This document shows positions 1 to 7,518 of a stretch of DNA of 64,000 nt, piece by piece (position 1 is the stretch's first letter; each line of letters starts with the position of its first letter). The notes below the pieces were generated by a model. The model was not told the origin of the DNA. It searched no databases and saw nothing but the letters and a program-made list of their open reading frames with translations. Both the position numbers and the translations under genes were made by a program. Origin of the DNA: Rhodoferax sp. WC2427 (GTDB lineage: Bacteria > Pseudomonadota > Gammaproteobacteria > Burkholderiales > Burkholderiaceae_C); NCBI RefSeq assembly GCF_040822085.1, contig NZ_CP162006.1, positions 1,922,001 through 1,986,000 of the forward strand. Reading direction: 5' to 3'.

Positions 1-402
1 GATGGTGGTGCTGCGGGCCAGGGAGGCACCGCGCTGGATGTTTTCGTTCATCACCAGGCGGATGAAGTCGGGGTGGGTGCGCTCGTAGTCCACCGTGAAA
101 CGGACCAGGGTGCGCAGGGCCTCGACGGGCTCCAGGTCCTCCAGCCGCAGCGCGCTCTCGGTCTGGCGGATGCGGCCGTAGGCATCTTCCAGCACCTTCA
201 GGTACAAGCCTTCCTTGCTCCCAAAGTAGTAGTAGATCATGCGCTTGCTGGTGCGCGTGGCTTCGGCAATCAGGTCGACGCGGGCCCCGGCAAAGCCTTT
301 TTCAGAGAACTCGCGGGTGGCTACGGTGAGGATGTCGGCCTGGGTGCGCTCGGGGTCGTTGGTGCGGGGTTCGGGTTTCTTGGCGGGGGCAGACGCGTTC
401 AT
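1..402 (-). CDS. TetR-family transcriptional regulator (3' end outside window)
   Basis: The first 134 codons are visible, reading leftwards from an ATG at 402 with no stop before the window edge. The N-terminal part is a typical TetR helix-turn-helix: an 'ILTVATREFSEKGF' helix is followed by 'VDLIAEATRTSKRMIYYYFGSKEGLY', i.e. the recognition helix and the YYYFGSKE signature. The ligand-binding half continues beyond the edge. It lies 33 bp downstream of the alpha/beta hydrolase gene on the same strand, so the two may be co-transcribed and the regulator may control that hydrolase. The ligand cannot be predicted. Family assignment is secure; the target is inference. Confidence 0.85.
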   Translation of the reverse strand, partial: MNASAPAKKPEPRTNDPERTQADILTVATREFSEKGFAGARVDLIAEATRTSKRMIYYYFGSKEGLYLKVLEDAYGRIRQTESALRLEDLEPVEALRTLVRFTVDYERTHPDFIRLVMNENIQRGASLARSTTI

Positions 403-435
403 AGCCCCGCAGTGTAGGAGAAAGCGGCAGCCTGT

Positions 436-1290
436 CTAGGCAGGCTTGGCCTCCAAGGTCTGGAGCAGTGCGGCATTGAACGCATCGGCCTGCTCGTACT
501 GCACCCAGTGGCCGGCCTTTTCTACCAGTTGCAGCGACTGGAAGGTAGGCGCGGCCTGCAGCGCGGCGGCCAGCTCGTCTACCCGGCCCTCGTACAGGGC
601 ATCTTCGCGCCCATAGATGGCCCACACCGGGCAGCGAACCTGCTGCAGGGCTTTGGCCAGCACATCGGTGTACGACAAACGCCGACCGGGGATGCGGTCG
701 CGCCGCACGTTGGCAATGTGCATGGCCAAGGTGTCGTCATCCACACCGGCCGGGTCGAACAGCATCAGCGCGCGCAGGTTGTGGCGGTGCTGGACGGCCT
801 GGGCTGCGGGGTCGGTCAGGTGCGTCCAGGCTTTGAGGGGGACGGTATTGCGTTGCACCAGGCCCAGGGCCGGTGCACCGACGATGACCAGGCGGGCCAC
901 ACGGCTGGGATAGACCTGGGCCAGAAAGCCGCCCACCATGCTGCCAAACGAGAAGCCCACCACGTCCACTGCGGCGTCTCCCACCAGCTGCTGCAAGCCC
1001 AGCTGCAGTGGCGCGTGCATGGCGTCGGCGTCCCTGCCGGCACCTCCGGGGGGCACATCGGAGTCGCCAAAGCCGGGCAGGTCGGGCACCCACACCTGCC
1101 GCCCGGCATCGACCAGGCTTTGGATGTTGCGCAGCCAGTGCGTCCAGCTGCCGCTGCCGCCGTGCAATAACAGCACGGGCGGCTGGCTGCCGGGTTGGCC
1201 CCAGCTGTTCCAATGGGTGCGGGCTTTGCCAAACAGGGTGACGTGCTGGGTGGCGCGGGCGCGCAGGAGGGCGATTTCGGTAGTGGGCAC
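436..1290 (-). CDS. alpha/beta-fold hydrolase
   Basis: This 284-aa cytoplasmic protein has the full alpha/beta-hydrolase layout. The oxyanion-hole motif HGGSGSW is at about residues 43-49 and the nucleophile elbow G-F-S-F-G has Ser114. The acid is probably Asp230 in 'YGRED' and the catalytic His261 lies in 'KAGHW'. The closest styles are meta-cleavage-product hydrolases and esterases (MhpC/BphD-like), and the surrounding aromatic-acid genes make a C-C or ester hydrolase plausible, but the substrate cannot be read from sequence. It has no signal peptide. The TetR gene follows 33 bp downstream on the same strand. Confidence 0.8.
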   Translation of the reverse strand: MPTTEIALLRARATQHVTLFGKARTHWNSWGQPGSQPPVLLLHGGSGSWTHWLRNIQSLVDAGRQVWVPDLPGFGDSDVPPGGAGRDADAMHAPLQLGLQQLVGDAAVDVVGFSFGSMVGGFLAQVYPSRVARLVIVGAPALGLVQRNTVPLKAWTHLTDPAAQAVQHRHNLRALMLFDPAGVDDDTLAMHIANVRRDRIPGRRLSYTDVLAKALQQVRCPVWAIYGREDALYEGRVDELAAALQAAPTFQSLQLVEKAGHWVQYEQADAFNAALLQTLEAKPA

Positions 1291-1323
1291 AGGCGGTTGG
1301 TAGAAAGTGTTACGCTATGTAAT

Positions 1324-1370
1324 TGATAGCTTCTTGCGCAGTATCTATAAGCACAAGCGGCCTATTTTAT
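1324..1370. repeat. short palindromic repeat, degenerate copy (right arm type 2)
   Basis: AT-rich imperfect hairpin between the hydrolase and the CDF gene. It shows a left arm 'gatagcttcttgcgc' and a right arm 'ataagcacaagcggcctatt'. It resembles the copies at 2441 and 13359, which share the 'AAGCACAAGC' right arm. Confidence 0.5.
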
Positions 1371-1399
1371 GCACACTTTCCTATCACCGCCCAGGCGGT

Positions 1400-2344
1400 T
1401 CATGCGCCGGTGTGGTCCCGGTCGGGCCGCCGCCAGGGGTCAATGTGGGTCATCAGGTTCAGCACCCGGTGCCGCTGCAGCACCCGCTGGCGCGCCATGA
1501 CGGCAATCTCGTGCCCGGCCTCCACGCTCAGCGTGGCATCGACCTCGATGTGCGCGTCGGCCACCACCATGTCGCCCATTTTGCGGGTGTGCAGGTCGTG
1601 CACGCCGCGCACGCCAGGCGTGGCTTGCAGGGTCTGGCGGATGGCGTCCACCTCGGCTTCGTCGACGGCCCGGTCCATCAGGTCGTGCAGCGCATCCCAG
1701 GCAAAGCCCCAGCCCATTTTGGACACCATGAAGCCCACGATCAGCGCGGCGATCGGGTCCAGCAGCGGGTAGCCCGCCAGGTTGCCGATGATGCCAATGC
1801 CCACCACCAGGGACGAGGCCGCGTCGGAGCGGGCATGCCAGGCGTTGGCCACCAGCATGCTGGATTTGACCCGCTTGGCCACGGCCAGCATGTAGCGAAA
1901 CAGCAGCTCCTTGGCCACCAGCGCGCCACCGGCCACGCACAGGGCCAGCACATGCACCTGGGCAATGGCTTCGGGGGCTTGCAGCTTGCTGGCGGCCGAC
2001 CACAGCATGCCCGCGCCCACGGCCAGCAACAACAGGCCCAGCACCAGCGAGGCGGCGGTTTCAAAGCGCTGGTGGCCGTAGGGGTGGTCGGTGTCGGCGT
2101 CTTTTTTGCTGTGGTGGCTGGCCAGCAGTACCACGAAGTCGGCCACCAGATCGGACAGCGAATGCACGCCGTCGGCGATCAGGCCCTGGGATTTGGAGAA
2201 GATACCCGCCGCGATCTGCAGCACGGTCAGCCCCAGGTTGACGGCCACGCTGACCCAGGTGCTGCGCGAGGCGGCGGCAGCCCGCTGGGCGGGGGTGTGT
2301 TCGGTGTCTTCGCTGTCGTCGTGGACGTGGTTCAGGTCATGCAT
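1400..2344 (-). CDS. cation diffusion facilitator (CDF) metal exporter
   Basis: This 314-aa inner-membrane protein belongs to the CDF family, which exports divalent metals (Zn, Co, Fe, Ni or Mn) in exchange for protons. About six membrane segments precede a cytoplasmic C-terminal ferredoxin-like domain (from about residue 215). Metal-site motifs are H61-x3-D65 in 'ADGVHSLSD' (TM2) and H170-x3-D174 in 'WHARSD' (TM5). The conserved 'DHPYGHQRFE' loop is at about 86-95. A histidine/aspartate-rich N-terminus (HDLNHVHDDSED) may gather metal. The HxxxD pair in TM2, rather than DxxxD as in FieF, leans towards zinc or cobalt. No regulator is adjacent. Confidence 0.87.
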   Translation of the reverse strand: MHDLNHVHDDSEDTEHTPAQRAAAASRSTWVSVAVNLGLTVLQIAAGIFSKSQGLIADGVHSLSDLVADFVVLLASHHSKKDADTDHPYGHQRFETAASLVLGLLLLAVGAGMLWSAASKLQAPEAIAQVHVLALCVAGGALVAKELLFRYMLAVAKRVKSSMLVANAWHARSDAASSLVVGIGIIGNLAGYPLLDPIAALIVGFMVSKMGWGFAWDALHDLMDRAVDEAEVDAIRQTLQATPGVRGVHDLHTRKMGDMVVADAHIEVDATLSVEAGHEIAVMARQRVLQRHRVLNLMTHIDPWRRPDRDHTGA

Positions 2345-2440
2345 GGCGTGGGATCAATGGCCGCGGGTGGGCGCATTATTCAAAAGCCAGATTAAGGCCC
2401 GATTAACCCGGTGGGCGACAGAAAGCCCCTCCACCCATTT

Positions 2441-2504
2441 GCTATATAAAAAAGAGCGGCTTGCGCCCATGGAATAAGCACAAGCCGCCGATTTTCTATA
2501 TAAG
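2441..2504. repeat. short palindromic repeat (right arm type 2)
   Basis: Hairpin-forming repeat between the CDF gene and the dehydratase-like gene. Inverted arms GCGGCTTG (2456-2463) and CAAGCCGC (2481-2488) are nested inside TATATA repeats (2443-2448 and 2497-2502). It carries the 'ggaataagcacaagcc' core shared with the other type 2 copies. Confidence 0.75.
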
Positions 2505-2509
2505 GCTTG

Positions 2510-3403
2510 TCAGGGCCGCTGCTTGAGCCGCATGTCGTTGGGCAGCGGGGTGGAGCGGCGCAGCACGTCTTCGCTGAGCCACAGCGCGCTCTTGCGGGCG
2601 CGGGCGGCCACCACCGGCAGGGGCAGGTTGACGTAGTCGTCGTTAAACACTTCAAAGCTGTAGTCGCCGCGGTAGCCCAGGCGGTCGAGCTTGAGCACCA
2701 GGTCCACCATCTGCTCGCTGTGCACGCCCTCGCCGGGGAACACGCGGTAGGTGCGGGCGGTGGTCATGCGCTCCTCGAAGGTCTTGGTTTCCTGCCACAT
2801 GAAGTCGGCCAGCTGCACCAGGAAGATCTTGCTCGGGTCCAGGTAGTCGATCTCGTCCAGCGGGGTCTTGGCGGCCACGATGTGGTAGCCGTCGATGCCC
2901 AGGCCCAGGTTGGGGCAGTCGGCGCGGCAGACCACGTCCCAGGCGGTGGTGAATTCGTTCACCGTGCGGCCCCACGACAGGCCCTCGTAGGCGATGCGGA
3001 TGCCCAGCGGCACGGCCAGCATGGCCAGCTTGCGCAGGTCGCGGGCAATGTGGTCCAGGTCTTGGGTGGCGTGCGGCGAGGTGCTGGAGCAGGCCAACAG
3101 CACCTTGCAGTCCAGCGCGGCGCACATCTGCAGCATGGCCTTGGCGATGTCGATCTTGTACTCGTGCAGGTGGCCGCTCAGCCCCTCGAAGTCGCGCAGC
3201 ACCTGAAAGCCGGTGCCACGCAGCCCGCTGGCCTTGACCTCGGCCACCGCCGCCTCCATGCCGTCCGGGTGGCCGACGATGTCGTTGGCCTTGAGCATCA
3301 CCTGGGTAAAGCCCGCATCCACCATGGCCTTGAGCTTGGCCTTGAGCGGCCCGGCCAGGGTGATGGTGTCCATGCCGAAGCCTTGGATGGCGTGGTCTTT
3401 CAT
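2510..3403 (-). CDS. TIM-barrel isomerase/dehydratase, 3-dehydroshikimate dehydratase-like
   Basis: This 297-aa protein of the sugar-phosphate isomerase/epimerase (xylose-isomerase-like TIM barrel) superfamily looks like the N-terminal domain of QuiC1-type 3-dehydroshikimate dehydratases, which convert 3-dehydroshikimate to protocatechuate. Metal-ligand candidates follow the family pattern: Glu140 (AYEGLSWG), Asp171 and His174 (GIDGYHI), Gln197 (LVQLAD) and Glu251 (SFEVFND). Its ATG overlaps the stop of the upstream VOC gene by 4 bp, so the two are translationally coupled. It is the last gene of an operon that begins with a shikimate-dehydrogenase-like gene and contains an ABC transporter. 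The superfamily also holds inositol and sugar enzymes, so the dehydratase assignment rests partly on context. Confidence 0.7.
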   Translation of the reverse strand: MKDHAIQGFGMDTITLAGPLKAKLKAMVDAGFTQVMLKANDIVGHPDGMEAAVAEVKASGLRGTGFQVLRDFEGLSGHLHEYKIDIAKAMLQMCAALDCKVLLACSSTSPHATQDLDHIARDLRKLAMLAVPLGIRIAYEGLSWGRTVNEFTTAWDVVCRADCPNLGLGIDGYHIVAAKTPLDEIDYLDPSKIFLVQLADFMWQETKTFEERMTTARTYRVFPGEGVHSEQMVDLVLKLDRLGYRGDYSFEVFNDDYVNLPLPVVAARARKSALWLSEDVLRRSTPLPNDMRLKQRP

Positions 3404-4311
3404 AAGGCTGGCTCGCTGTGGACCAGTTCAAACACCACCGAGCCCAGGTAGGTCTTGGTGATCGCGCCCCGGCTTTCGGTGTGGGTGGCCTGCGTTTCCA
3501 CAAACTCCACGCCTAGCGCGCGCAGGGCCTTCACCGCCACCAGCACGTCGGGCACCCCCAGGCCGATGCGCTGCAGGCGCTCGTCGGTGTCGATCACGTT
3601 GAGCTCGGGCTCGATGAGCTGCAGCATGAAGCCGTTGGCGGGCTCCAGCGCCGGGCTGCGCAGCAGGCTGCCCTTGGGCATGATGCCAAAGCGCTCTTCG
3701 TCGGGAATCAGGGACATGCCAAACAGGGCGTTGTAGAACTCGATCCAGTCGTAGCTGCGCTCCGGGCCGATGTACTGCACCACGCCAAAGAAGTGCAGCC
3801 CGGCAGTGGCCTCGGGCTTTTGGTTGACCGACGGGATCGGGATGAAATCCACGTCGTAGATGGAGAAGTCTTTGTAGCGGTCCACAAAGTAGATGCGGCT
3901 GCCGCCCGCGCCGTGGATGGCGGGGATGTTCAGCTCCATCACCTCGGCGTGGGTGGGCACCTCCCAGGCGCCGCGCTCGCGCACGTAGTGGTAGGCGGCA
4001 CGGGCATCACGCACCCGCAGCGCGATGGCCGAGATCACCGGCGACTCACTACCGTGGCCCGCGCCTTGGGCGTCGGTGGGGTGGCCGTTGACCACGATGT
4101 TCAGCCCGCCCTGGCGGTACAGCTGCACCTCGCGCGAGCGGTGCCGCGCCACCGGTTTGAAACCCATCATCTCCAGCACCTGGCCCAGGGCCTGCGGTTT
4201 GGGCGTGGAGTATTCGATGAACTCGATGCCGTCCAGCCCCAGCGGGTTGGCGGCATCGCTAAACGACGCCTGCAGTGGCTCGCGACCCGGATTGACGAGT
4301 AAATCACTCAT
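3400..4311 (-). CDS. VOC-superfamily protein, 4-hydroxyphenylpyruvate dioxygenase-like
   Basis: This 303-aa protein has two VOC/HPPD-type modules. In known QuiC1 proteins such a module is fused C-terminal to a dehydroshikimate dehydratase; here it is a separate gene upstream of the TIM-barrel partner, overlapping it by 4 bp. Of the HPPD iron ligands (His-His-Glu), the first (His173 in 'GLHFFGVVQY') and last (Glu295 in 'VVFELVHSE') have counterparts. The middle histidine, expected in a 'xQHIA' strand, is replaced around Arg248 in 'LQRIGLGV'. True HPPD activity is therefore doubtful, and a structural or regulatory partner for the dehydratase is more likely. HPPD itself is longer, about 360 aa. 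A 156-bp gap with hairpins separates it from livF. Confidence 0.7.
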   Translation of the reverse strand: MSDLLVNPGREPLQASFSDAANPLGLDGIEFIEYSTPKPQALGQVLEMMGFKPVARHRSREVQLYRQGGLNIVVNGHPTDAQGAGHGSESPVISAIALRVRDARAAYHYVRERGAWEVPTHAEVMELNIPAIHGAGGSRIYFVDRYKDFSIYDVDFIPIPSVNQKPEATAGLHFFGVVQYIGPERSYDWIEFYNALFGMSLIPDEERFGIMPKGSLLRSPALEPANGFMLQLIEPELNVIDTDERLQRIGLGVPDVLVAVKALRALGVEFVETQATHTESRGAITKTYLGSVVFELVHSEPAL

Positions 4312-4343
4312 GGTAATTTCCCCTCACCCCCAGGCTGCGCCAA

Positions 4344-4358
4344 CCCCCTTGCAGGGGG
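4344..4358. other. GC hairpin in the livF to VOC-gene gap
   Basis: A CCCCC-ttgca-GGGGG stem-loop lies in the 156-bp gap between livF (upstream on the minus strand) and the VOC gene. No T-run follows on either strand, so it is not an obvious terminator. It could mark an mRNA-processing point. The rest of the gap shows no coding potential. Confidence 0.35.
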
Positions 4359-4466
4359 CGATACCAGTGGCCCGGCAAAGCCGGTTCCACGGTATCCCTG
4401 GTAGGGGCGTTCGAGTCGGTAGTGGATGGCTGGGCTATTGTCATCGTTCATATTCAGTTACTCCTA

Positions 4467-4486
4467 ATTAAATAGCTGCTTGTGCT
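4467..4486. repeat. partial short palindromic repeat overlapping the livF stop
   Basis: The motif 'aaatagctgcttgtgct' matches the left arm of the dispersed repeat family. It spans the last codons and TAA stop of livF, read on the minus strand. Only one arm is recognisable. Confidence 0.4.
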
Positions 4487-5211
4487 GGTGCAGCATGCGC
4501 TCCACCCAAAAATAGGCGCTCAATATGCGGGTCTGCAAGCAATTCGGATGCCGGTTTTTGCAATACCAGGCGGCCCGACTCCAGCGCAATGGCTTCGTCG
4601 GATATTTTGAGCGCACTTTTCACGTTTTGTTCCACCATCAGCACGGTGGTGCCCTGGTCGGCCAGTGTGCGTAGCAGTTTGAACACATCGCCCACCACCA
4701 TGGGCGACAGGCCGATGCTGGGCTCGTCAATCAGGATGACCTTGGGGCGCAGCAGCAGGGCGCGGCCAATCTCCAGCTGCTTCTGCTCGCCACCCGACAG
4801 GCTGGAGGCCATGCTGTCCATGCGCTGCTTGACGCGCGGAAAGAATTCCAGCACCTCGGGGATACGCTGGTGCGTCAGCTCTTTGCCAATGGTGATGCCG
4901 CCCAGCTCCAGGTTCTGCCACACCGTGAGCTGGCCAAACAGGTTGCGCCCCTGCGGCACAAAGGCAATGCCCTTGGCCAGCAGCTCTTTTTGCGTCAGGC
5001 CAATGATGTTCTCGCCGTACAGCTTGATGCTGCCCTGGCGCGGCTTGAGCAGGCCAAACAGCGTCTTCAGCACCGTCGATTTGCCCGCACCGTTAGGGCC
5101 GAGCAGCAGAGTGATGGAGCCGGTCTGGGCCTTGAAGCTCAGGTTGTTCAGGATCATGAAGTCCTTGTACCCGGCTACTACGTCGTTGAATTCGATGCAG
5201 GTGTCGCTCAT
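4468..5211 (-). CDS. livF: branched-chain-type ABC transporter ATP-binding protein (LivF-like)
   Basis: This 247-aa ATPase belongs to the HAAT (Liv) uptake family. Walker A is 'GPNGAGKST' (about residues 38-46), the signature is 'LSGGEQKQ', Walker B is 'VILIDEPS', and the H-loop region is replaced by 'LMVEQNV' as is usual in LivF. It pairs with LivG to energise the LivHM permease. Neighbouring genes suggest an alicyclic or aromatic acid cargo rather than amino acids. It is cut off from livG by a 580-bp gap holding a large palindromic element. The last codons and stop (…AAPAQAAI) are written in sequence that matches the short dispersed repeat family. Confidence 0.9.
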   Translation of the reverse strand: MSDTCIEFNDVVAGYKDFMILNNLSFKAQTGSITLLLGPNGAGKSTVLKTLFGLLKPRQGSIKLYGENIIGLTQKELLAKGIAFVPQGRNLFGQLTVWQNLELGGITIGKELTHQRIPEVLEFFPRVKQRMDSMASSLSGGEQKQLEIGRALLLRPKVILIDEPSIGLSPMVVGDVFKLLRTLADQGTTVLMVEQNVKSALKISDEAIALESGRLVLQKPASELLADPHIERLFLGGAHAAPAQAAI

Positions 5212-5238
5212 TTGGCTGTCTCCGATGCTTTATGGGTG

Positions 5239-5766
5239 TTGACTGGCATCCCCGGCCGGGGTGTGCGCCCGGCGGCGCAGTCACTTTCTTTTGCTTCGCC
5301 AAAAGAAAGTAACCAAAGAAAAGGCGACCCCACTGTCTGCGTCCCTACGCTTCGCTGCGGGCAACCTGCGGTGCTCGCTTCAAGTGGGGTCTGGCTAAAC
5401 TCGCTGCGCTCAAACAACGCCAGCCCTGATCCACTTGAAGCTGCGCTCCTCGGCGCATACAGAGGGGAAGGGGCACGGGGTCCGTTGGCGCTTTGCGCCA
5501 ATGCGCACCGCAGGTGCGCCCGGATTTCCCCCTCTCCATGCGCCTGCGATGCGGGGCTTTTGGCGGAAAAGGGCTGGCGATTGTTTGAGCGCAGCGAGTT
5601 CGAGCCAGACCCCGCCAAAAGCTCCGCATCGCAGGTTGCCCGTAGCGCAGCGAAGGGACGCTGGGAGTGGGGGCGCCTTTCTTTTGGTATCTTTTCTTTT
5701 GCGGAAAAGAAAAGATACTGCGCCGCCGGGCGCACATCCCGGCCGAGGATGCCCGTGGCATCAACC
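5239..5766. repeat. ~520-bp quasi-palindromic element (MITE-like) between livG and livF
   Basis: The two halves are imperfect inverted copies of each other over about 250 bases per arm. The left edge 'ggcatccccggccgg' (5245) is mirrored by 'ccggccgaggatgcc' (ending 5752). Shared blocks in both arms include 'gtgcgcccggcggcgcag', 'gggcaacctgcg' and 'actcgctgcgctcaaacaa'. Each arm also contains its own perfect hairpin: 5283-5310 (11-bp stem) and 5687-5718 (14-bp stem GTATCTTTTCTTTT, loop gcgg). The centre is the small palindrome at 5485-5501. The reading frames inside are composition artefacts. I recall similar sequence from comamonad intergenic regions; this is memory, not a search. Being inside an operon, its hairpins could reduce livF expression. 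Confidence 0.85.
5687..5718. terminator. perfect 14-bp A/T-rich hairpin, possible bidirectional terminator
   Basis: GTATCTTTTCTTTT, loop gcgg, then its exact complement. The stem is rich in A and T on one side, so each strand reads as stem plus pyrimidine tract. It is part of the right arm of the palindromic element and lies just downstream of livG in the direction of transcription. Termination strength is unknown because the stem has few G:C pairs. Confidence 0.35.
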
Positions 5767-5791
5767 ATATCCATAGCGTTACAGGACATCC

Positions 5792-6550
5792 CTAGGCCCC
5801 CAGGTAGGCATCCAGCACCTGCTTATTCCCCCGAATCTCCGCCGGTGTGCCGATGGCCATCACCTTGCCCTCCACCATCACCATGATGCGGTGGCACAGG
5901 TCCATCACGAAGTCCATGTTGTGCTCGATCACGACGAAGCTGCTTTTCTTGCCGCTGGCGGGGTTGCGGTTCAGGTCCTTCAGCAGGGTGGAGATACCGC
6001 CTACCAGGCTGGGGTTCACGCCCGCGCAGGGCTCGTCCAGCAGCACCAGGTCGGGCTCGCTCATGAAGGCCATGGCGATGTCCACCAGCTTTTGCTGGCC
6101 GTAGCTGAGCTCACCGGCGCGTTTGTCGGCCACGTGCTCGATGCGAAAGCGCTTGATGAGGGCGTCGGCCTTCTGCCCCAGCCCCGAGTCGCTGGGCGCG
6201 AACATACGGCTGAACATCGTGCCCTGGTGCTCCTGCGCGGCGACGATCAGGTTGTCGCGTACGCTCATCTTGCCGAAGACCTGCAGGGTCTGGAAGGTGC
6301 GGCCAATGCCGCGGCGGTTCAGTTCCAGCGGGCCGCACTGGGTCACGTCCTCGCCGTTGAGCTCGATCTTGCCGGTGTCCGGGGTGATCTGGCCCAGCAT
6401 GCTGTTGAACAGCGTGGTTTTGCCGGAGCCGTTGGGGCCGATCACGCCGAAGATCTCACCGGGTTGGACTTCAAAGCTCACACCGCCCACGGCCTGGATC
6501 GCACCGTAGGCCTTCTTCAGGTCGGTAACTTTCAAAAGGGACTGGCTCAT
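5792..6550 (-). CDS. livG: branched-chain-type ABC transporter ATP-binding protein (LivG-like)
   Basis: This 252-aa HAAT-family ATPase starts at the ATG at 6550, which overlaps the livM stop by 4 bp; the frame extends further upstream only as antisense-style noise inside livM. Walker A is 'GPNGSGKTT' (about 38-46), the signature is 'LSYGQQK' (an LSYGQ variant seen in LivG), and Walker B is 'LVLLDEPCAGVNP'. The switch region is 'VVIEHNMDFVM', with the His typical of LivG. The C-terminal 'AYLGA' also fits LivG. It works as a heterodimer with LivF. The downstream gap contains the large palindrome. Confidence 0.9.
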   Translation of the reverse strand: MSQSLLKVTDLKKAYGAIQAVGGVSFEVQPGEIFGVIGPNGSGKTTLFNSMLGQITPDTGKIELNGEDVTQCGPLELNRRGIGRTFQTLQVFGKMSVRDNLIVAAQEHQGTMFSRMFAPSDSGLGQKADALIKRFRIEHVADKRAGELSYGQQKLVDIAMAFMSEPDLVLLDEPCAGVNPSLVGGISTLLKDLNRNPASGKKSSFVVIEHNMDFVMDLCHRIMVMVEGKVMAIGTPAEIRGNKQVLDAYLGA

Positions 6551-7518
6551 GGTTGGGCTCCTGCTGCAGCGCGGGCGGCACTGGCCTCGCGGGATTGTTT
6601 CTTCGCCCTCATGCGGTCCGGCAGGCTCAGCAGCCCGTCGGGCAACCACACCATCAAGATGACCACGGCTGCGCCAAACAGCGGCAGGTACCAGTCGGAC
6701 ACGCCGGGCACGTCGCGCAGCCACTCGGGCACGATCACGCCCACCGCCGCGCCCAGCACCGGGCCCAGAAAGTAGCCGGGGCCGCCCACCACCACCATCA
6801 GGTACATCATGATGGACGCACCCACGGCAAACGGCGCGGGCTCGATGAACTGCACCAGCGACGCAAACAAGGCCCCCGCCACCCCGGCATAGGCCGCACC
6901 AATGGCAAACGACAGCAGGGTGTAGCTGCGGATATTGATGCCTAAGCTCTCGGCCCGGATCGGGTTGTCGCGCAGCGCGGTAAACGCCTTGCCCCAGGGC
7001 GAGCGCAGCAGGCCCCACAGCGTCAGCGCCAGCACCACGGCCACACCCAGCACCAGGTAGTAGTAGCGCAGGTTGCTGTCGGCAAACTCCGGGCGGGCAA
7101 TGTTGTTGATGCCGAAGGTGCCGCCGGTCAGCCATTCTTCGTTGCGCATCACCAGCCACACCGCGGTGTTGAAGCCCAGCGTGGCAAACGCCAGGTAGAT
7201 GGTTTGCACCCGCAGTGCCGGAAAGCCCAGCACCAGGCCGATGCAGAAGCACAGCGCGGCCGCCGCCGGAATGCCCAGCCACCAGCCCAGGCCTGCCTTG
7301 AGCAGCAGGGCCATGGTGTAGGCCCCGATACCGAAGAAGGCGGCGTGGCCCAGTGACTTCTGGCCGGCGTAGCCCACGGTCAGGTTCAGGCCCATGGTGG
7401 CCACCACGAAGATCAGCCAGGTGGTCAGCAGGTAGATGCCGTAATTTTTTAGAAATTGGGGTGTGACGCACAAGAACAGGGCGGCAGCAGCTATGGAAAT
7501 GAGAGTGCTCTTTTTCAT
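6547..7518 (-). CDS. livM: branched-chain-type ABC transporter permease (LivM-like)
   Basis: This 323-aa inner-membrane permease has about 8-10 hydrophobic segments. The family signatures 'GLNLTVGYAGQKSLGHAAFFGIGAY' (about residues 45-69) and 'NPIRAESLGI' (the EAA-like cytoplasmic loop) are clear. The start is the ATG at 7518, which overlaps the livH stop (ATGA). Earlier in-frame starts lie within livH and are rejected. With LivH it forms the membrane channel of the HAAT transporter. The C-terminus is short, charged and cytoplasmic, ending in an Ala-rich tail. Confidence 0.9.
   Translation of the reverse strand: MKKSTLISIAAAALFLCVTPQFLKNYGIYLLTTWLIFVVATMGLNLTVGYAGQKSLGHAAFFGIGAYTMALLLKAGLGWWLGIPAAAALCFCIGLVLGFPALRVQTIYLAFATLGFNTAVWLVMRNEEWLTGGTFGINNIARPEFADSNLRYYYLVLGVAVVLALTLWGLLRSPWGKAFTALRDNPIRAESLGINIRSYTLLSFAIGAAYAGVAGALFASLVQFIEPAPFAVGASIMMYLMVVVGGPGYFLGPVLGAAVGVIVPEWLRDVPGVSDWYLPLFGAAVVILMVWLPDGLLSLPDRMRAKKQSREASAARAAAGAQP

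Noticed and set aside
1307..2395. 362-codon frame antisense to the CDF transporter
   Set aside because: Composition (His/Gly/Val-rich) and overlap with a well-supported transporter show it is a shadow.
5208..5789. Several frames of 110-340 codons inside the large palindrome
   Set aside because: The inverted halves give similar frames on both strands; there is no ribosome-binding site or domain, so they are by-products of composition.
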